Below are positions 1 through 10,003 of a stretch of DNA of 32,222 nt, piece by piece. Position numbers and translations under genes: made by a program. The notes under the pieces were generated by a model. That model made no database searches and was not told the DNA's origin. It saw nothing but the letters and a program-made list of their open reading frames with translations. Numbering within the stretch: the first letter of the stretch is position 1; every line of letters begins with the position of its first letter. The DNA lies in contig JAJZQZ010000011.1 in assembly GCA_021802965.1 (NCBI GenBank), forward strand, positions 1 to 32,222, written 5' to 3'. Source of the DNA: Actinomycetes bacterium (lineage in GTDB: Bacteria > Actinomycetota > Thermoleophilia > RBG-16-64-13).

Positions 1-75
1 GGGCCGACCATCGTGATCGTGGCCATCGCCTTCTTCATCGCCTCCTTCATCGGGAAAGCCGTGCGTTCGGGCTAG
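1..75 (+). CDS. C-terminal fragment of a metal-ion (Zn/Mn-type) ABC transporter permease, truncated by the window edge
   Basis: Frame 1 reads GPTIVIVAIAFFIASFIGKAVRSG*, the typical hydrophobic C-terminal end of ABC-3 family permeases. Confidence 0.6.
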   Translation, partial: GPTIVIVAIAFFIASFIGKAVRSG

Positions 76-145
76 AAGACCGCCGGGCTCGTCCGTCTTC
101 TCGCATGGGCGGGCATCTCGCGGCGAAAGATGAGACAATGGCTCC

Positions 146-766
146 GTGGGGGGACGCAGAAACGCCGGGGGCGCCACAGCCCCTTCTAGGAACCGCGCCC
201 TGATAGCCTTCATCATCGGGTTGTCGGTCTTGGTCGGCAGCCTTGTAGCTGGGGCGCTGATCGACACTCGCGGCCCTAGCGCAGCCGAGTTGCCGGTGGT
301 GATGATGCGCGAACCCCTCGGATCCGGCGTCGTCATCTCCGCCCCTCCACCGGGACTCCTGGACTCCGAGCAGTTTCTGTACGGGAGCGAGCCCGCCCTG
401 ACGGCGACCACGACCTCGGTGCTCTTGAGCCAGGTCCTACCTGAGGGCTCGGAGAGAGCCTCCACGTCACATGGCGCCTCCATCCGTCGACGCACGGACG
501 GCCCGCCGGAAGACGCATCCCTTCCGACGCCGCCGGCCAAGCCCCCCACGGTCTCGACGACCACGCCGAGATCGGACACCCGGTTGCCACTCCTCCCAAG
601 GCCGCCGGTGTCGAGTGCGCCCCATCCGCCCGCTGTCGAAGGAAGTCCGGCGATCATTGAGACCGTACTGGCTGCAGGCGAAGTCCGCTCGACGGATGCC
701 TCGCCCAAGAACTCGCACGAAGTGACGAGGCCCCCCATCCGCGAGGAACACGACGACGAACTGTAG
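146..766 (+). CDS. Hypothetical single-pass membrane protein with Pro/Thr/Ser-rich extracytoplasmic region
   Basis: GTG-start ORF, one TM segment (ALIAFIIGLSVLVGSLVAGAL), low-complexity tail, directly upstream of a two-component system. Confidence 0.6.
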   Translation: MGGRRNAGGATAPSRNRALIAFIIGLSVLVGSLVAGALIDTRGPSAAELPVVMMREPLGSGVVISAPPPGLLDSEQFLYGSEPALTATTTSVLLSQVLPEGSERASTSHGASIRRRTDGPPEDASLPTPPAKPPTVSTTTPRSDTRLPLLPRPPVSSAPHPPAVEGSPAIIETVLAAGEVRSTDASPKNSHEVTRPPIREEHDDEL

Positions 767-787
767 TCCGGGGCAGGGGGTTCATCG

Positions 788-1453
788 GTGAGGATCTTGC
801 TGGTAGAGGACGAAGACCGCATCGCCTCGTTCATACTGAAGGGCTTGACAGCCGAAGGTCATCTCCTGGAACGGGCCGCCTCCGGAAGCGAAGCCCTCGA
901 ATCCGCACTGTCAGGACGCAACGACCTGATCTTGCTCGACCTGAAGCTGCCCGACGGGGACGGCCGGGAGATCGTACGCCGGTTGCGGGCCTCGCGGGTC
1001 CAGACCCCCATCCTGGTCCTCTCGGCGCTGAACGAGATAAACGACAAGGTGGCGCTGCTCGATCTGGGCGCCAACGACTACTTGACCAAACCTTTCTCGT
1101 TCCGCGAGCTGGCCGCGCGCGTCCGCGCGTTGACACGGACGGACCTTGCCCACCCCGAGCTCCTCGAGGCGGCGGGCTTGACCCTGGACTCCCGCGCACG
1201 GGTGGTCTCTCGGGGTACCCGCAGATATCGATTGTCGGCGCGCGAATTCACCCTGCTGGAGTACCTCATGAGGCACGCGGGCGAGAGCATCGGCCGGGCC
1301 GAGATACTCGAGGCCGTGTGGGGCACGAGTTCGTACACCGAGAGCAACGTCGTCGACGTGTACATCCGCTACCTGCGCCGCAAGCTCGACACGCCGGACG
1401 CCCCGTCGGTCATAGAGACCGTGCGCGGCGTGGGGTACCGTGTCCCTGCCTGA
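788..1453 (+). CDS. OmpR/PhoB-family response regulator
   Basis: Receiver domain (ILLVEDEDRIASFILKGL, LLDLKLPDGDG, NDYLTKPF) and winged-helix DNA-binding C-terminus (LLEYLMRHAG, VDVYIRYLRRKLD, VRGVGYRV). Confidence 0.95.
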   Translation: MRILLVEDEDRIASFILKGLTAEGHLLERAASGSEALESALSGRNDLILLDLKLPDGDGREIVRRLRASRVQTPILVLSALNEINDKVALLDLGANDYLTKPFSFRELAARVRALTRTDLAHPELLEAAGLTLDSRARVVSRGTRRYRLSAREFTLLEYLMRHAGESIGRAEILEAVWGTSSYTESNVVDVYIRYLRRKLDTPDAPSVIETVRGVGYRVPA

Positions 1454-2951
1454 GATCGCCCGCGCCCGCCGTCGCATAGTGCGAGGTCGCCTCTCCGCCG
1501 GGGCGCGCGTGGCCCTGGCCGTCACCTTCTCGGTGGCCGTGGCGGTGGCGCTCCTGGCGATCATCGGCTACCTTGTCCTCGAGCGGCAGCTGGCTGCCGA
1601 CCTCGATCGGAGCCTGCTGCGCGAGGCCGAGGCCTTCGCCGCGACCCTCAGCGCCGCCGCCGATTCCGGTACCGCGGATCTCATGGACGTATCGCGCACG
1701 TACCTGGGCGCGCGTACAGGTGGCGGGGGCCCCGGGGCCGTCCTCCTGGTCCGGTTCCCCGACGGGACAGTGCTGTCCAACGCGAACCTACACCTTGAAG
1801 ACGCGCCTGAGAACCGACCCAACCTCGACCCGGCGACCACGTCGCGTTCGTACTCCAACGTGTTCGTGGGCGGCCAGGAATACCGGGTGGCCACGGTTCC
1901 TTTGGCAGGCCGTTCGGGGAACGTCGTCGCCGTCTTCCAAGCGGCGGTCTCCAAGGCGGAGACAAGCGCGCTCGCCGGCTATGGGGCTCAAAGCCTCGTG
2001 GTCACCGGCCTCGTAGTGACTCTCTTGGCCGCGTTGCTCTCCCGGCTCGTCGCGCGCACCAGCCTGCGTCCGCTGCACCAGGCCGCAGCCACGGCTCGGG
2101 CGGTCACAAAGTCGTCGCTCTCCGAGAGGGTGCCCTACGAAGGCCCCCGGGACGACGTCGGCGTCATGGTGGCGGCGCTCAACGACATGCTCGACCGCCT
2201 CGAAGCGGCCTTCACCGAGCAACGCCGCTTCCTTGCCGACGCATCCCACGAGCTGCGCACGCCTCTCACGGTGATACGGGGCCACCTCGACGTGATGCGC
2301 GAGACCACCCGGTTGCGGCCCGACCAGGAAGAGACACTGGACCTTGTAGCGAGCGAGCTGACCCGCATGACCCAACTGGTCAACGATCTCCTCGCCCTTG
2401 CCCGGCTCGAAGCCGGCTCGGGCCTGACTTTTTCGCGTATCGACCTGGCCGAGATCCTGGATGAGGCGTTCGTCCGCGCGCAGGGGCTGGGACGACGCCG
2501 CATGTCGCTCGAAGCCGACGGGCCCATATACGTGCTCGGCGATCATGATCTGCTCCTGCAGGCGCTCCTCACCTTGCTCGACAACGCCGTGCAGCATACG
2601 GAAGAAGGTGGGAGCGTCCACCTCGCGTCGTCGTACCAGGGCGCCGTGGCGAGCCTCAGCATAACCGACGACGGCCCAGGCATACCTCCCGCCGACCTCC
2701 CGCGAGTCTTCGACCGTTTCTACCGCTCGACCGCCTCCCGATCGGGGCAAGCCGGGAGCGGGCTTGGACTCGCGATCGCTTCGCGATTGGTGGCGCTGCA
2801 CGGGGGCGCCCTCTCGGCCGGGAATAGCGCGGACGGCGGCGCCGTCTTCACGCTCACGCTGCCCTTGCTGTCTCAGCCTCCCGCCGCCGAAGGCGGCCCT
2901 CCCCGACGCCGGCGACGGCGACTCGGGCGGATCAACCGTCCGACTTCTTGA
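1440..2951 (+). CDS. HAMP-domain sensor histidine kinase
   Basis: Two TM segments, HAMP, H-box FLADASHELRTPLTVIRGH, N-box LLDNAVQHT, G-boxes DDGPGIPP and GSGLGLAI; GTG start overlaps the response regulator by 14 nt. Confidence 0.95.
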   Translation: MSLPEIARARRRIVRGRLSAGARVALAVTFSVAVAVALLAIIGYLVLERQLAADLDRSLLREAEAFAATLSAAADSGTADLMDVSRTYLGARTGGGGPGAVLLVRFPDGTVLSNANLHLEDAPENRPNLDPATTSRSYSNVFVGGQEYRVATVPLAGRSGNVVAVFQAAVSKAETSALAGYGAQSLVVTGLVVTLLAALLSRLVARTSLRPLHQAAATARAVTKSSLSERVPYEGPRDDVGVMVAALNDMLDRLEAAFTEQRRFLADASHELRTPLTVIRGHLDVMRETTRLRPDQEETLDLVASELTRMTQLVNDLLALARLEAGSGLTFSRIDLAEILDEAFVRAQGLGRRRMSLEADGPIYVLGDHDLLLQALLTLLDNAVQHTEEGGSVHLASSYQGAVASLSITDDGPGIPPADLPRVFDRFYRSTASRSGQAGSGLGLAIASRLVALHGGALSAGNSADGGAVFTLTLPLLSQPPAAEGGPPRRRRRRLGRINRPTS

Positions 2952-3111
2952 GCTTGCCGGCGAGCGCTTCGTTCAATTCCGCGGTCTCCCGGAGCTTGTC
3001 CTTGTAGTCCGAGCTGTCCGCGTGGTGGATCTCGTGGAGCAGACCCTTGTGCGCCTCGCCGAGGATCTCCACCAGATATGCCTGCTCAATCTCTGTGATC
3101 TCGACAAGCAT
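2932..3111 (-). CDS. Small acidic/helical hypothetical protein (59 aa)
   Basis: MLVEITEIEQAYLVEILGEAHKGLLHEIHHADSSDYKDKLRETAELNEALAGKLKKSDG; AAAGG Shine-Dalgarno-like sequence upstream of the internal ATG at 3111. Confidence 0.6.
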   Translation of the reverse strand: MLVEITEIEQAYLVEILGEAHKGLLHEIHHADSSDYKDKLRETAELNEALAGKLKKSDG

Positions 3112-3361
3112 GATTCCGTACCTTTCTCTCGGGGCCCATACCCGCGAGGTAGTCATTCCCCACCGCCGCGACTATCACTCGCCCACTTTCGTGGATCACG
3201 ATCACTGCTACTCGGCGATGTCTACGCTCGGCGACTGGGAGGTCTGGGAGGTCGCCAACTCCAGCAACATGGACCATCCCTTCCAGCACCACGTCAGAGC
3301 CGCCCACGTGTGGTCCATAGAAGGCGGCGACACCAAGTCGTCCATCGCGCCCTGGCGGCAA
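3086..3361 (-). CDS. Possible hypothetical protein (91 aa), weakly supported
   Basis: ORF just downstream of the VOC gene on the same strand; plausible composition but no recognised domain and overlaps the start of the next ORF. Confidence 0.25.
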   Translation of the reverse strand: MPPGRDGRLGVAAFYGPHVGGSDVVLEGMVHVAGVGDLPDLPVAERRHRRVAVIVIHESGRVIVAAVGNDYLAGMGPERKVRNHACRDHRD

Positions 3362-3382
3362 AGCGCCATTCTTCAGCAGCTG

Positions 3383-4171
3383 CTAGGGCTGCCCGGCCCC
3401 AATCGGCTGCAGCAGGGCGAAGGTGGCCCCAGCCGGATCGGCCAACACCGCGAAGACGAGCATTCCCGGGATCTCGGTCGTCTCAGCGACCACGGTCGCC
3501 CCCAGCTCCTCTGCCTTGGCGACGTCGGCGGCTACGTCGGTCGACCCGAAATATGGCATCCAGAAGGACGGCATCTCGGAGGGCATCGTATCCGGCATCG
3601 GCATGATCCCTCCCTCCCCCTGCCCCTCGACGACCACCTGCCAGTAAGGCATGGGGCCGGCATCCATGCGCTGGATCTCCCAGCCCAGCAGCTGCTTGTA
3701 GAAGTCCGCCGCCCGCTGCGGGTCGCGAGTCGTCAGGTCGTTCCAGGAAAGGGTGCCCGGCTGCATGTACTCGATGGTCTCGTCATGGCGGACCGGCTTC
3801 CAGAAGAAGAGATAGGCGCCGGTGGGGTCTTGTATGGCCGCCATCCGGCCTACGTCCACCACGTCCATCGCCGGCATGACCACCGTGCCCCCGAGCTCGG
3901 CCGCTTTGGCTGTGGTGGCGTCGACGTCCTCGGTCGCGACATAGACGTTCCACGTGCTCGGTTGCCCGTGCGCGATCATGTCGGGCGCAAGCTCCGACAT
4001 CCCCGCCACGTTGTGCCCGTCTGAGGAGAACGTGCGATACACCATCCCCTCCGCGAAGGGGGTATCGGCGTGGCTCCAGCCGAACAGCTTCTCGTAGAAG
4101 GCCGACTGCTTCTCCAGATCGTGAGCAGCGACGTCGACCCAGTTGAATTCGCCCGGTTTGGTGCGTTCCAT
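3383..4171 (-). CDS. VOC (glyoxalase/bleomycin resistance-like) family protein, two domains
   Basis: Tandem VOC-like modules: GEFNWVDVAAHDLEKQSAFYEKLFGW and GTLSWNDLTTRDPQRAADFYKQLLGWEI. Confidence 0.9.
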   Translation of the reverse strand: MERTKPGEFNWVDVAAHDLEKQSAFYEKLFGWSHADTPFAEGMVYRTFSSDGHNVAGMSELAPDMIAHGQPSTWNVYVATEDVDATTAKAAELGGTVVMPAMDVVDVGRMAAIQDPTGAYLFFWKPVRHDETIEYMQPGTLSWNDLTTRDPQRAADFYKQLLGWEIQRMDAGPMPYWQVVVEGQGEGGIMPMPDTMPSEMPSFWMPYFGSTDVAADVAKAEELGATVVAETTEIPGMLVFAVLADPAGATFALLQPIGAGQP

Positions 4172-4293
4172 TGCCTGCTCCTATCGATAGGCGGCGCGCA
4201 GCCGGATGGTGCGAAAGTCTCTATCTGTTGAGATACCCACGAAGGTCGGCCGCCACGCACCCGGCGGCACTCGTGCATGCGACTCGACCGCGA

Positions 4294-4512
4294 CTACTGC
4301 ACTCGGGTCACGGTGGGATCCGGCTGCTCACCCAGGAACTCGATCCAGGCGGCCTTGATGCACGGGTAATGCTTGTTCGCCTCGACCAGAGACATGAAGG
4401 CGTCTATCGTGCCCTCGAACCAGGTCTGCAGCTGAGCGTTCCTGAACCCGCCGTCCTCAGTGAAGAGATAGCGATCGGGCGCGTCCGGGGAGCCAGTTCC
4501 ATCTGCCTGCAC
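4294..4512 (-). CDS. Small hypothetical protein (72 aa)
   Basis: ORF MQADGTGSPDAPDRYLFTEDGGFRNAQLQTWFEGTIDAFMSLVEANKHYPCIKAAWIEFLGEQPDP..., plausible amphipathic composition, between two same-strand genes. Confidence 0.45.
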   Translation of the reverse strand: MQADGTGSPDAPDRYLFTEDGGFRNAQLQTWFEGTIDAFMSLVEANKHYPCIKAAWIEFLGEQPDPTVTRVQ

Positions 4513-4615
4513 CTCGACGCCGGGGAAAGGAAGACTGGACCCTCTTACCCCTCGCTTTTAGAAGGGAAACGCCTCACCGCGGGCGGGCAAGAACCCGGGG
4601 CCGATCCGACCCGGG

Positions 4616-6580
4616 TCAACCCCGCGACGGGTTCCTCTCGTCGAGCACCGCCGGCGTGACCCCCTCGGTCTTCGGTTGGCGGCGCGCGAGCCCGGGCTTG
4701 GGGAGCTGCCCCTCGACCCACAGGGAAGCGACCGCGGTCGGCACGAGGCTGAAAGCGTTCTCGTATGTCAGGTAGCGCGGTTCCCAGCGGGGCCGGAACT
4801 TCGCGTTGAAGCGGTACAGGCTCTCCAGCTGGAACCACCGGCCCCCGAAACGCAGGACCGCTGCCATGAGCAGCTGGCGACGCCCCGCGGGCTCGCGGAG
4901 ATATCGCGCGAAGAGGGCGAAGTTGAGCGAGATCTCCTCGATGCCCTGCCCGCGGAGCAGGGCGAGAGATCGGACCACGAGGAAGTCGGTCAGGCCGTTC
5001 GGGGTGTCCTTGCGCCGGCGCATGAAGGCCAGCGACGCTGCCGGCCGCCCGAAGACCGGAACGAAGTGAAGGAAGCCTCCCACCTCTCCATCCTCGTCTC
5101 TGGCCAGGACGACGAAGCCGTCCGGGGCATGCTCCCCGCCCAGGCAGTCCATCGCCATCGTGAAGCCACGCTCTCGCTCACCTCCCAGGGCCGCTTGGGA
5201 CACGTGCTCCAACTCGGCCAGCAGTCCCCTGTCCACCTCATCCAGGTAGTGCAGCTCGGCTCGGTATCCGGCCCGCTCCACCCGAGCAACAGCCTGGCGA
5301 ATGCCTCGCATGCGGCGGCCTTCCAGGCTGAAGCCCACGGTGTCGAGGATCGCCTCATCTCCAAGATACATCGAGCGCATCCCCGCATCAGCGTAGAGCG
5401 GAAGCATCGGCCCACTTGCTCCCAGAGCCGCCAGCCGCAGGCCGTGGCGCCGGGCAAAAGCCGCCGTCTCCCGCAACAAAGGGCGGAGAGAATCGGGGTG
5501 TCCCACGGGGTCCCCGGAGATGACCAGCACTCCATTCTCGACGCGATAGCCTAGGAACGCGCGGGCGTCCGGACTGAAGAGATAGTGCTTATCCGCGCGG
5601 AGCTTGAAGTAGGCGAGGGTGTCGTGCCCGTGCCGCTGGACGAGATCGCGTGCGAGGACGCGGTCGGGAGCTCCGGGGAGCGCGCGGGGTGCCGCGAGCG
5701 GTCGGCAGAGCAGCCACAGGGCGGTGAGACCCGCCCCGAGCGACACGAGCCCGATACCGATCGGAAGGTGTCCGAGGTCATCGTGGAACTGCACCGGACC
5801 CGGCTGCCAGAGGAGCAGATCGGTGGTCTCATGAACCACGAGGGACAAAGACGCCGTTCCGGGCAAGGCGACCCAGGTCGCGACCGCCGCGAGGGCCAGC
5901 GCTCCCCCGGCCGTAGCCGCGGCTACGAGTGCCGAGGCACGCAACCCATCGCGAGAGGACGGGACGACGAAAGCACGCCGACCGTAGACGAGCAGGCCGA
6001 TCGCCCCCACTGAAAGCAGAGCCTCTTCGTACGACAGACCCTTCAGCAGGTTGAGGGCCGCGAGTCCGACGAGTAGACCGACGGCCGCCTGCCACGCGCG
6101 TCGCCGTCTCCTCCCCAGGAAGAAGGCCACGAGCAGCAGGGCCGCGCTCAGCGGTATCGCCAAGGCATGGGAGAGCGGCCGCAGCTCATCGGGCAGAAGC
6201 ATGCTCAATAGGTGTCCCCGAACGCGGATATCAGGCGCCAGAGCCGAATCGAGATTGATCAAGGCAGTGAAGCCGGCGAAGGTCGCCGCGAACGGCGGGA
6301 GCCAGCCCCCCCGGGGACGTGGCGGCAGGAGAGGCGGAGTCAGGCGGTGGAGCCCAAGGGACCAGCGGGCCGTGTCCCGGCGGGACGGGACGAGATCGCG
6401 CCAGTCCTTGGCCACCAACCACACGCCCAGGGCCGCCAGGAGCCCGGTGGCCTTCCCGGCTTCGAGGACGTCGGCTGCGAGAAGAGCGCCGAGGATCGCG
6501 AGCAACGACACTCCGATCATGCACTCGTGCACCCGCTTTCCGAGCACGAACAGCCGGGGACCAAGATCGTGCCGCTCCAC
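4616..6580 (-). CDS. Membrane protein with C-terminal DUF2156 / phosphatidylglycerol lysyltransferase-like (MprF-like) domain
   Basis: Multiple N-terminal TM helices, then DTLAYFKLRADKHYLFSPDARAFLGYRVENGVLVISGDPVG and LRFGGRWFQLESLYRFNAKFRPRWEPRYLTYE, hallmarks of the MprF/LysX C-terminal family. Confidence 0.85.
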   Translation of the reverse strand: MERHDLGPRLFVLGKRVHECMIGVSLLAILGALLAADVLEAGKATGLLAALGVWLVAKDWRDLVPSRRDTARWSLGLHRLTPPLLPPRPRGGWLPPFAATFAGFTALINLDSALAPDIRVRGHLLSMLLPDELRPLSHALAIPLSAALLLVAFFLGRRRRRAWQAAVGLLVGLAALNLLKGLSYEEALLSVGAIGLLVYGRRAFVVPSSRDGLRASALVAAATAGGALALAAVATWVALPGTASLSLVVHETTDLLLWQPGPVQFHDDLGHLPIGIGLVSLGAGLTALWLLCRPLAAPRALPGAPDRVLARDLVQRHGHDTLAYFKLRADKHYLFSPDARAFLGYRVENGVLVISGDPVGHPDSLRPLLRETAAFARRHGLRLAALGASGPMLPLYADAGMRSMYLGDEAILDTVGFSLEGRRMRGIRQAVARVERAGYRAELHYLDEVDRGLLAELEHVSQAALGGERERGFTMAMDCLGGEHAPDGFVVLARDEDGEVGGFLHFVPVFGRPAASLAFMRRRKDTPNGLTDFLVVRSLALLRGQGIEEISLNFALFARYLREPAGRRQLLMAAVLRFGGRWFQLESLYRFNAKFRPRWEPRYLTYENAFSLVPTAVASLWVEGQLPKPGLARRQPKTEGVTPAVLDERNPSRG

Positions 6581-6689
6581 GGTCAGCCGCTCGCCGCCAG
6601 TCCGTTTGGACCGGGAGTCCGCCGGCTGTCCCTTCTGCTCTTCGCGGTCCGTCGCTCACACCCTTTCTCGTTGACCAGGCGCGACAAGG

Positions 6690-6887
6690 ATACCGCGTGG
6701 AGAGGAAGAGCAGGCGTTCGAAGCCGAACACGTTCGTGCCCCACCCTTCCTGGAACACGAGCACCATCAACCCATAAGCGGCGCCGACGGAGAGCAGGTT
6801 CATGATGATGGCCTTCAGCGGCACCACGAGCGAGCGGAAGAGGATGGCGAGCAGGATGAAGCTCAGACCGAGGACGAGCTCCTTCAT
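6690..6887 (-). pseudogene. Remnant of an MMPL/RND-family transporter
   Basis: MKELVLGLSFILLAILFRSLVVPLKAIIMNLLSVGAAYGLMVLVFQEGWGTNVFGFE matches the conserved TM region of MMPL proteins; no MMPL sequence follows and no full-length ORF surrounds it. Confidence 0.7.
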
Positions 6888-7106
6888 CCACTGTCGTACG
6901 CGGTGCCCCGGCCTCGGTGCGCGCGCCCTACTAGTCTCCTGATTTTTTCTACCCGCCCGCAGACACATTCAAGCCGCCAACAGGGTCCACGGCCCCGGCG
7001 CGGCCGACGGGCGAGATCACGGTCTTGACCTTCCCCCTCCCAGAGAGTATGTAGAAGGGCGGCGGTGCACCATGCCCGCCGAAGGGGGAACCGGGGGCAC
7101 GTCACT

Positions 7107-7643
7107 TTGAACGAAATCATCCTGCACGTGAACGGCCGTGCCTACGCGGCCAGAGTCGAAGACCACTGGACGCTTCTCGACGTGCTCAGGAACCAGCTCG
7201 GGTTCACGGGAGCGAAGAAAGGCTGCGACCAGGGCTCGTGCGGCGCGTGCACGGTGCTCCTCGACGGTATCGCCGTGCAGTCCTGCCTGGTCCTCGCGGT
7301 GCAGTCCCAGGGCAGAAGCATCGTGACGATCGAAGGGTTGGCGCGAGATGGCCGGCTGGACCCCCTGCAGAGCGCGTTCCACGAGGTGGGGGCGATCCAG
7401 TGCGGCTTCTGTACGCCCGGCATGATCCTCTCGGCGAAGGCGCTCCTCCTGAGGAACCCCGACCCCAGCGAGGACCAGATCAAGGAGGCCTTGTCCGGGA
7501 ACCTCTGCCGCTGTACCGGGTACGTGAAGATCGTCCAGGCGGTCAAGATGGCGGCGGCGGAGAGGTCGCAGGCGGCGGGCGCGGCGCCTCAGGACGTCGC
7601 GCTCAGAGCGGATCCGGCGCCTCAGGCGGGGTCTGGCACGTGA
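7107..7643 (+). CDS. hcrC: (2Fe-2S)-binding subunit of a xanthine oxidase-family molybdenum hydroxylase, 4-hydroxybenzoyl-CoA reductase gamma-like
   Basis: GCDQGSCGACTVLLDG and CGFCTPGMILSAKALL...NLCRCTGY double 2Fe-2S motifs; adjacent large and FAD subunits; probable TTG start. Confidence 0.85.
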   Translation: MNEIILHVNGRAYAARVEDHWTLLDVLRNQLGFTGAKKGCDQGSCGACTVLLDGIAVQSCLVLAVQSQGRSIVTIEGLARDGRLDPLQSAFHEVGAIQCGFCTPGMILSAKALLLRNPDPSEDQIKEALSGNLCRCTGYVKIVQAVKMAAAERSQAAGAAPQDVALRADPAPQAGSGT

Positions 7644-10003
7644 AGCCCGACTACGTCAACATTGGGGGCCGCATGCCCCGCGTCGACGGTATCGTCAAAG
7701 CGGCCGGCGAGGCCATGTATGCGGCCGACCTCTCCCTGCCCGGGATGCTGCACGGCAGGTTGCTGCGCAGTCCTCACCCCCACGCCCGCATCCTCGGCGT
7801 CGACACCTCGGCCGCGGCGGCGCTTCCCGACGTTCACGCCGTCATCACCAGCAGAGACACCTCGGGGTTTCTGGCAGGCGGCATCGGCTCCCCGGGCAAC
7901 GAGCCCTACCTGGCCCTGGACAAGGCCCGCTTCGTCGGCGACGCCGTGGCCGCGGTGGCCGCCGTGGACGAGGAGACCGCCGAACGGGCCCTGGAGCTCA
8001 TCGACGTCCAGTACGAGGTGCTCAATCCCGTGCTCGACCCGTTCTCAGCCATGAGACCGGGCGCACCGCTCGTCCACGACGATGCCCCGGGTAATCTGTC
8101 GTTCGAGACAGACCTGAGCTTCGGCGACGTGGACGACGCCTTCTCCACCTGCGACTACGTGCGCGAGGACGAGTTCGAGACCGCGCCGATACGTCACGGC
8201 TTCATCGAACCCCACGCCGCCCTCGCCAGCTGGGAGACCTCCGGGCGCCTGACCTTCTGGGGCTCCAAGCAGAGCCCTTACTTCACCTACCGCAACATGG
8301 CGAAGGCACTGGGCATCCCCATGAGCCGCGTGCGCATCGTGCAACCCCATCTCGGGGGCGGGTTCGGCGGCAAGAACGAGATGTTCAACGTCGACTTCTG
8401 CGCGGCCCTGCTCTCGATCACAACGGGGCGGCCGGTCAAGGTGGTGGTCAGCCAGGAGGAGGTGCTGTACGCCTACCGCCAGCGCCATCCCGCGTGGATC
8501 AAGCTGAAGACGGGCTTCATGAACGACGGGACGCTCGTGGCCGTGGACGCGGACATCGTCGCCGACGGCGGAGCCTACAAAGGCATCGGCGCGCTCAGCC
8601 TCTTTCTGATGTGCACCTTCCTCGCCCTCCCGTACCGGGTGCCGCATCTGCGGGCCAAAGGGCGCCGCGTCTATACCAACACCCAGCCGTCCTGCGCCAT
8701 GAGGGGCCATGGTGTTCCCCAGGTGCGCTATGCGGCCGAGGTACAGCTCGACATGGCCGCATCGGACCTGGGGCTCGACCCGCTCGAGGTCCGGATCAAG
8801 AACGCCATCCAGCCCGGCGACACGACTGGCAATGAGTTCCGGATAACCAGCTGTGGACTGACCGAGACCCTGGTGGCCGCCCGGGACACCGCCGAACGCT
8901 GGAGACGCGAGATCCCGGCCGCGACCGAGCCTCATCTCAAGCGCGGGATAGGCGTGGCCTCTTACGGATACGTGAGCGGGCCGCGCATAGCCGGCCACAA
9001 CACGTCGGCCGCGCTGATCAAGGTGCACGAGGACGGGCGCGTCGGTCTGGCGACCGGTTCGAGCGACTGCGGGCAAGGCTCGAGCACGGTCCTATCCCAG
9101 ATCGCGGCTGAGGTGTTGGGGGTGCGGCTGGAGGACGTGCAGTACGCCTCCTTGGATTCCGAAATCGTACCCGTGGACCCCGGGGTCTTCGGCAGCCGGG
9201 TCACCTTCATCACCGGGAACGCGGTCAAGCGCGCCGCTGAGGACGTGCGCCGGCAGCTGGCCGGCGTGGCGGCGGGCATCCTGGGGGTCGACCCCGAGGA
9301 CCTGGTGTTCCGAGACCGCCGGGTCTTCGTGGAAGGCGACCCGGAGCGCGGCATCCCCTTCGACCGGCTGGTCAAGTCGGCACAGTACTCCGGCACCGGC
9401 ATGACCCTTCTCGGCCGAGGCTACTGGGCCCCGGAGGGCATCGATCTCCCTCGTTTCGACACCGGTATGGGCAATCAGTCGGGGGCCTACTCCTTCGGTA
9501 CCCAGGTGGCGGCGGTGGAGGTCGACACCGAGACCGGCCGGGTCAAGGTCCTGCGTCTCGCCGTAGCGCACGATTGCGGTCAACCCATAAACGAGATGCT
9601 GGTGGAGGGGCAGCTCGAAGGCTCGTCCATCGGCGGGGTCGGCCACACGTTCACCGAGTGCATACAGCGGAGGCAGGGGCAGACCATGAACGCCTCCTTC
9701 CTCGAATACCGCATGCCCACCGCTCTCGACGCCTGCCCGGTGGAGAGCACCCACACCGACACCACCGACGAGATGGGACCATACGGGGCCAAAGAGGCCG
9801 GAGAAGGGGTCCAGGTGGCCATCATGCCCGCTTTGGTGAATGCCGTCCACGACGCCATCGGCGTATGGTTCAAGCGGGTGCCCATCACGCCGGAAGCGGT
9901 CGTCGCCGCGCTCCGTGGAAGCTCTGCGGGCGCCACGCCGAACGGCGGCGCAAAGGGCGGCGCGGACGGCGACGGCCCAGATGAGGACCGGGGCCCGACT
10001 TGA
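7640..10003 (+). CDS. hcrA: Molybdopterin-binding catalytic subunit, xanthine dehydrogenase family, 4-hydroxybenzoyl-CoA reductase alpha-like
   Basis: GTG start overlapping the upstream stop (GTGA); GGGFGGKNE, CAMRGHGVPQVRYAAE, GAKEAGEG motifs of Mo-hydroxylase large subunits. Confidence 0.85.
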   Translation: MKPDYVNIGGRMPRVDGIVKAAGEAMYAADLSLPGMLHGRLLRSPHPHARILGVDTSAAAALPDVHAVITSRDTSGFLAGGIGSPGNEPYLALDKARFVGDAVAAVAAVDEETAERALELIDVQYEVLNPVLDPFSAMRPGAPLVHDDAPGNLSFETDLSFGDVDDAFSTCDYVREDEFETAPIRHGFIEPHAALASWETSGRLTFWGSKQSPYFTYRNMAKALGIPMSRVRIVQPHLGGGFGGKNEMFNVDFCAALLSITTGRPVKVVVSQEEVLYAYRQRHPAWIKLKTGFMNDGTLVAVDADIVADGGAYKGIGALSLFLMCTFLALPYRVPHLRAKGRRVYTNTQPSCAMRGHGVPQVRYAAEVQLDMAASDLGLDPLEVRIKNAIQPGDTTGNEFRITSCGLTETLVAARDTAERWRREIPAATEPHLKRGIGVASYGYVSGPRIAGHNTSAALIKVHEDGRVGLATGSSDCGQGSSTVLSQIAAEVLGVRLEDVQYASLDSEIVPVDPGVFGSRVTFITGNAVKRAAEDVRRQLAGVAAGILGVDPEDLVFRDRRVFVEGDPERGIPFDRLVKSAQYSGTGMTLLGRGYWAPEGIDLPRFDTGMGNQSGAYSFGTQVAAVEVDTETGRVKVLRLAVAHDCGQPINEMLVEGQLEGSSIGGVGHTFTECIQRRQGQTMNASFLEYRMPTALDACPVESTHTDTTDEMGPYGAKEAGEGVQVAIMPALVNAVHDAIGVWFKRVPITPEAVVAALRGSSAGATPNGGAKGGADGDGPDEDRGPT

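Noticed and set aside
1788-2801. 337-aa minus-strand ORF over the histidine kinase
   Set aside because: Shadow ORF of an unmistakable histidine kinase.
7238-7639. N-terminal extension of the Mo-subunit ORF in the track
   Set aside because: It overlaps the 2Fe-2S subunit in another frame; the real start is the GTG at 7640, coupled to the upstream stop.
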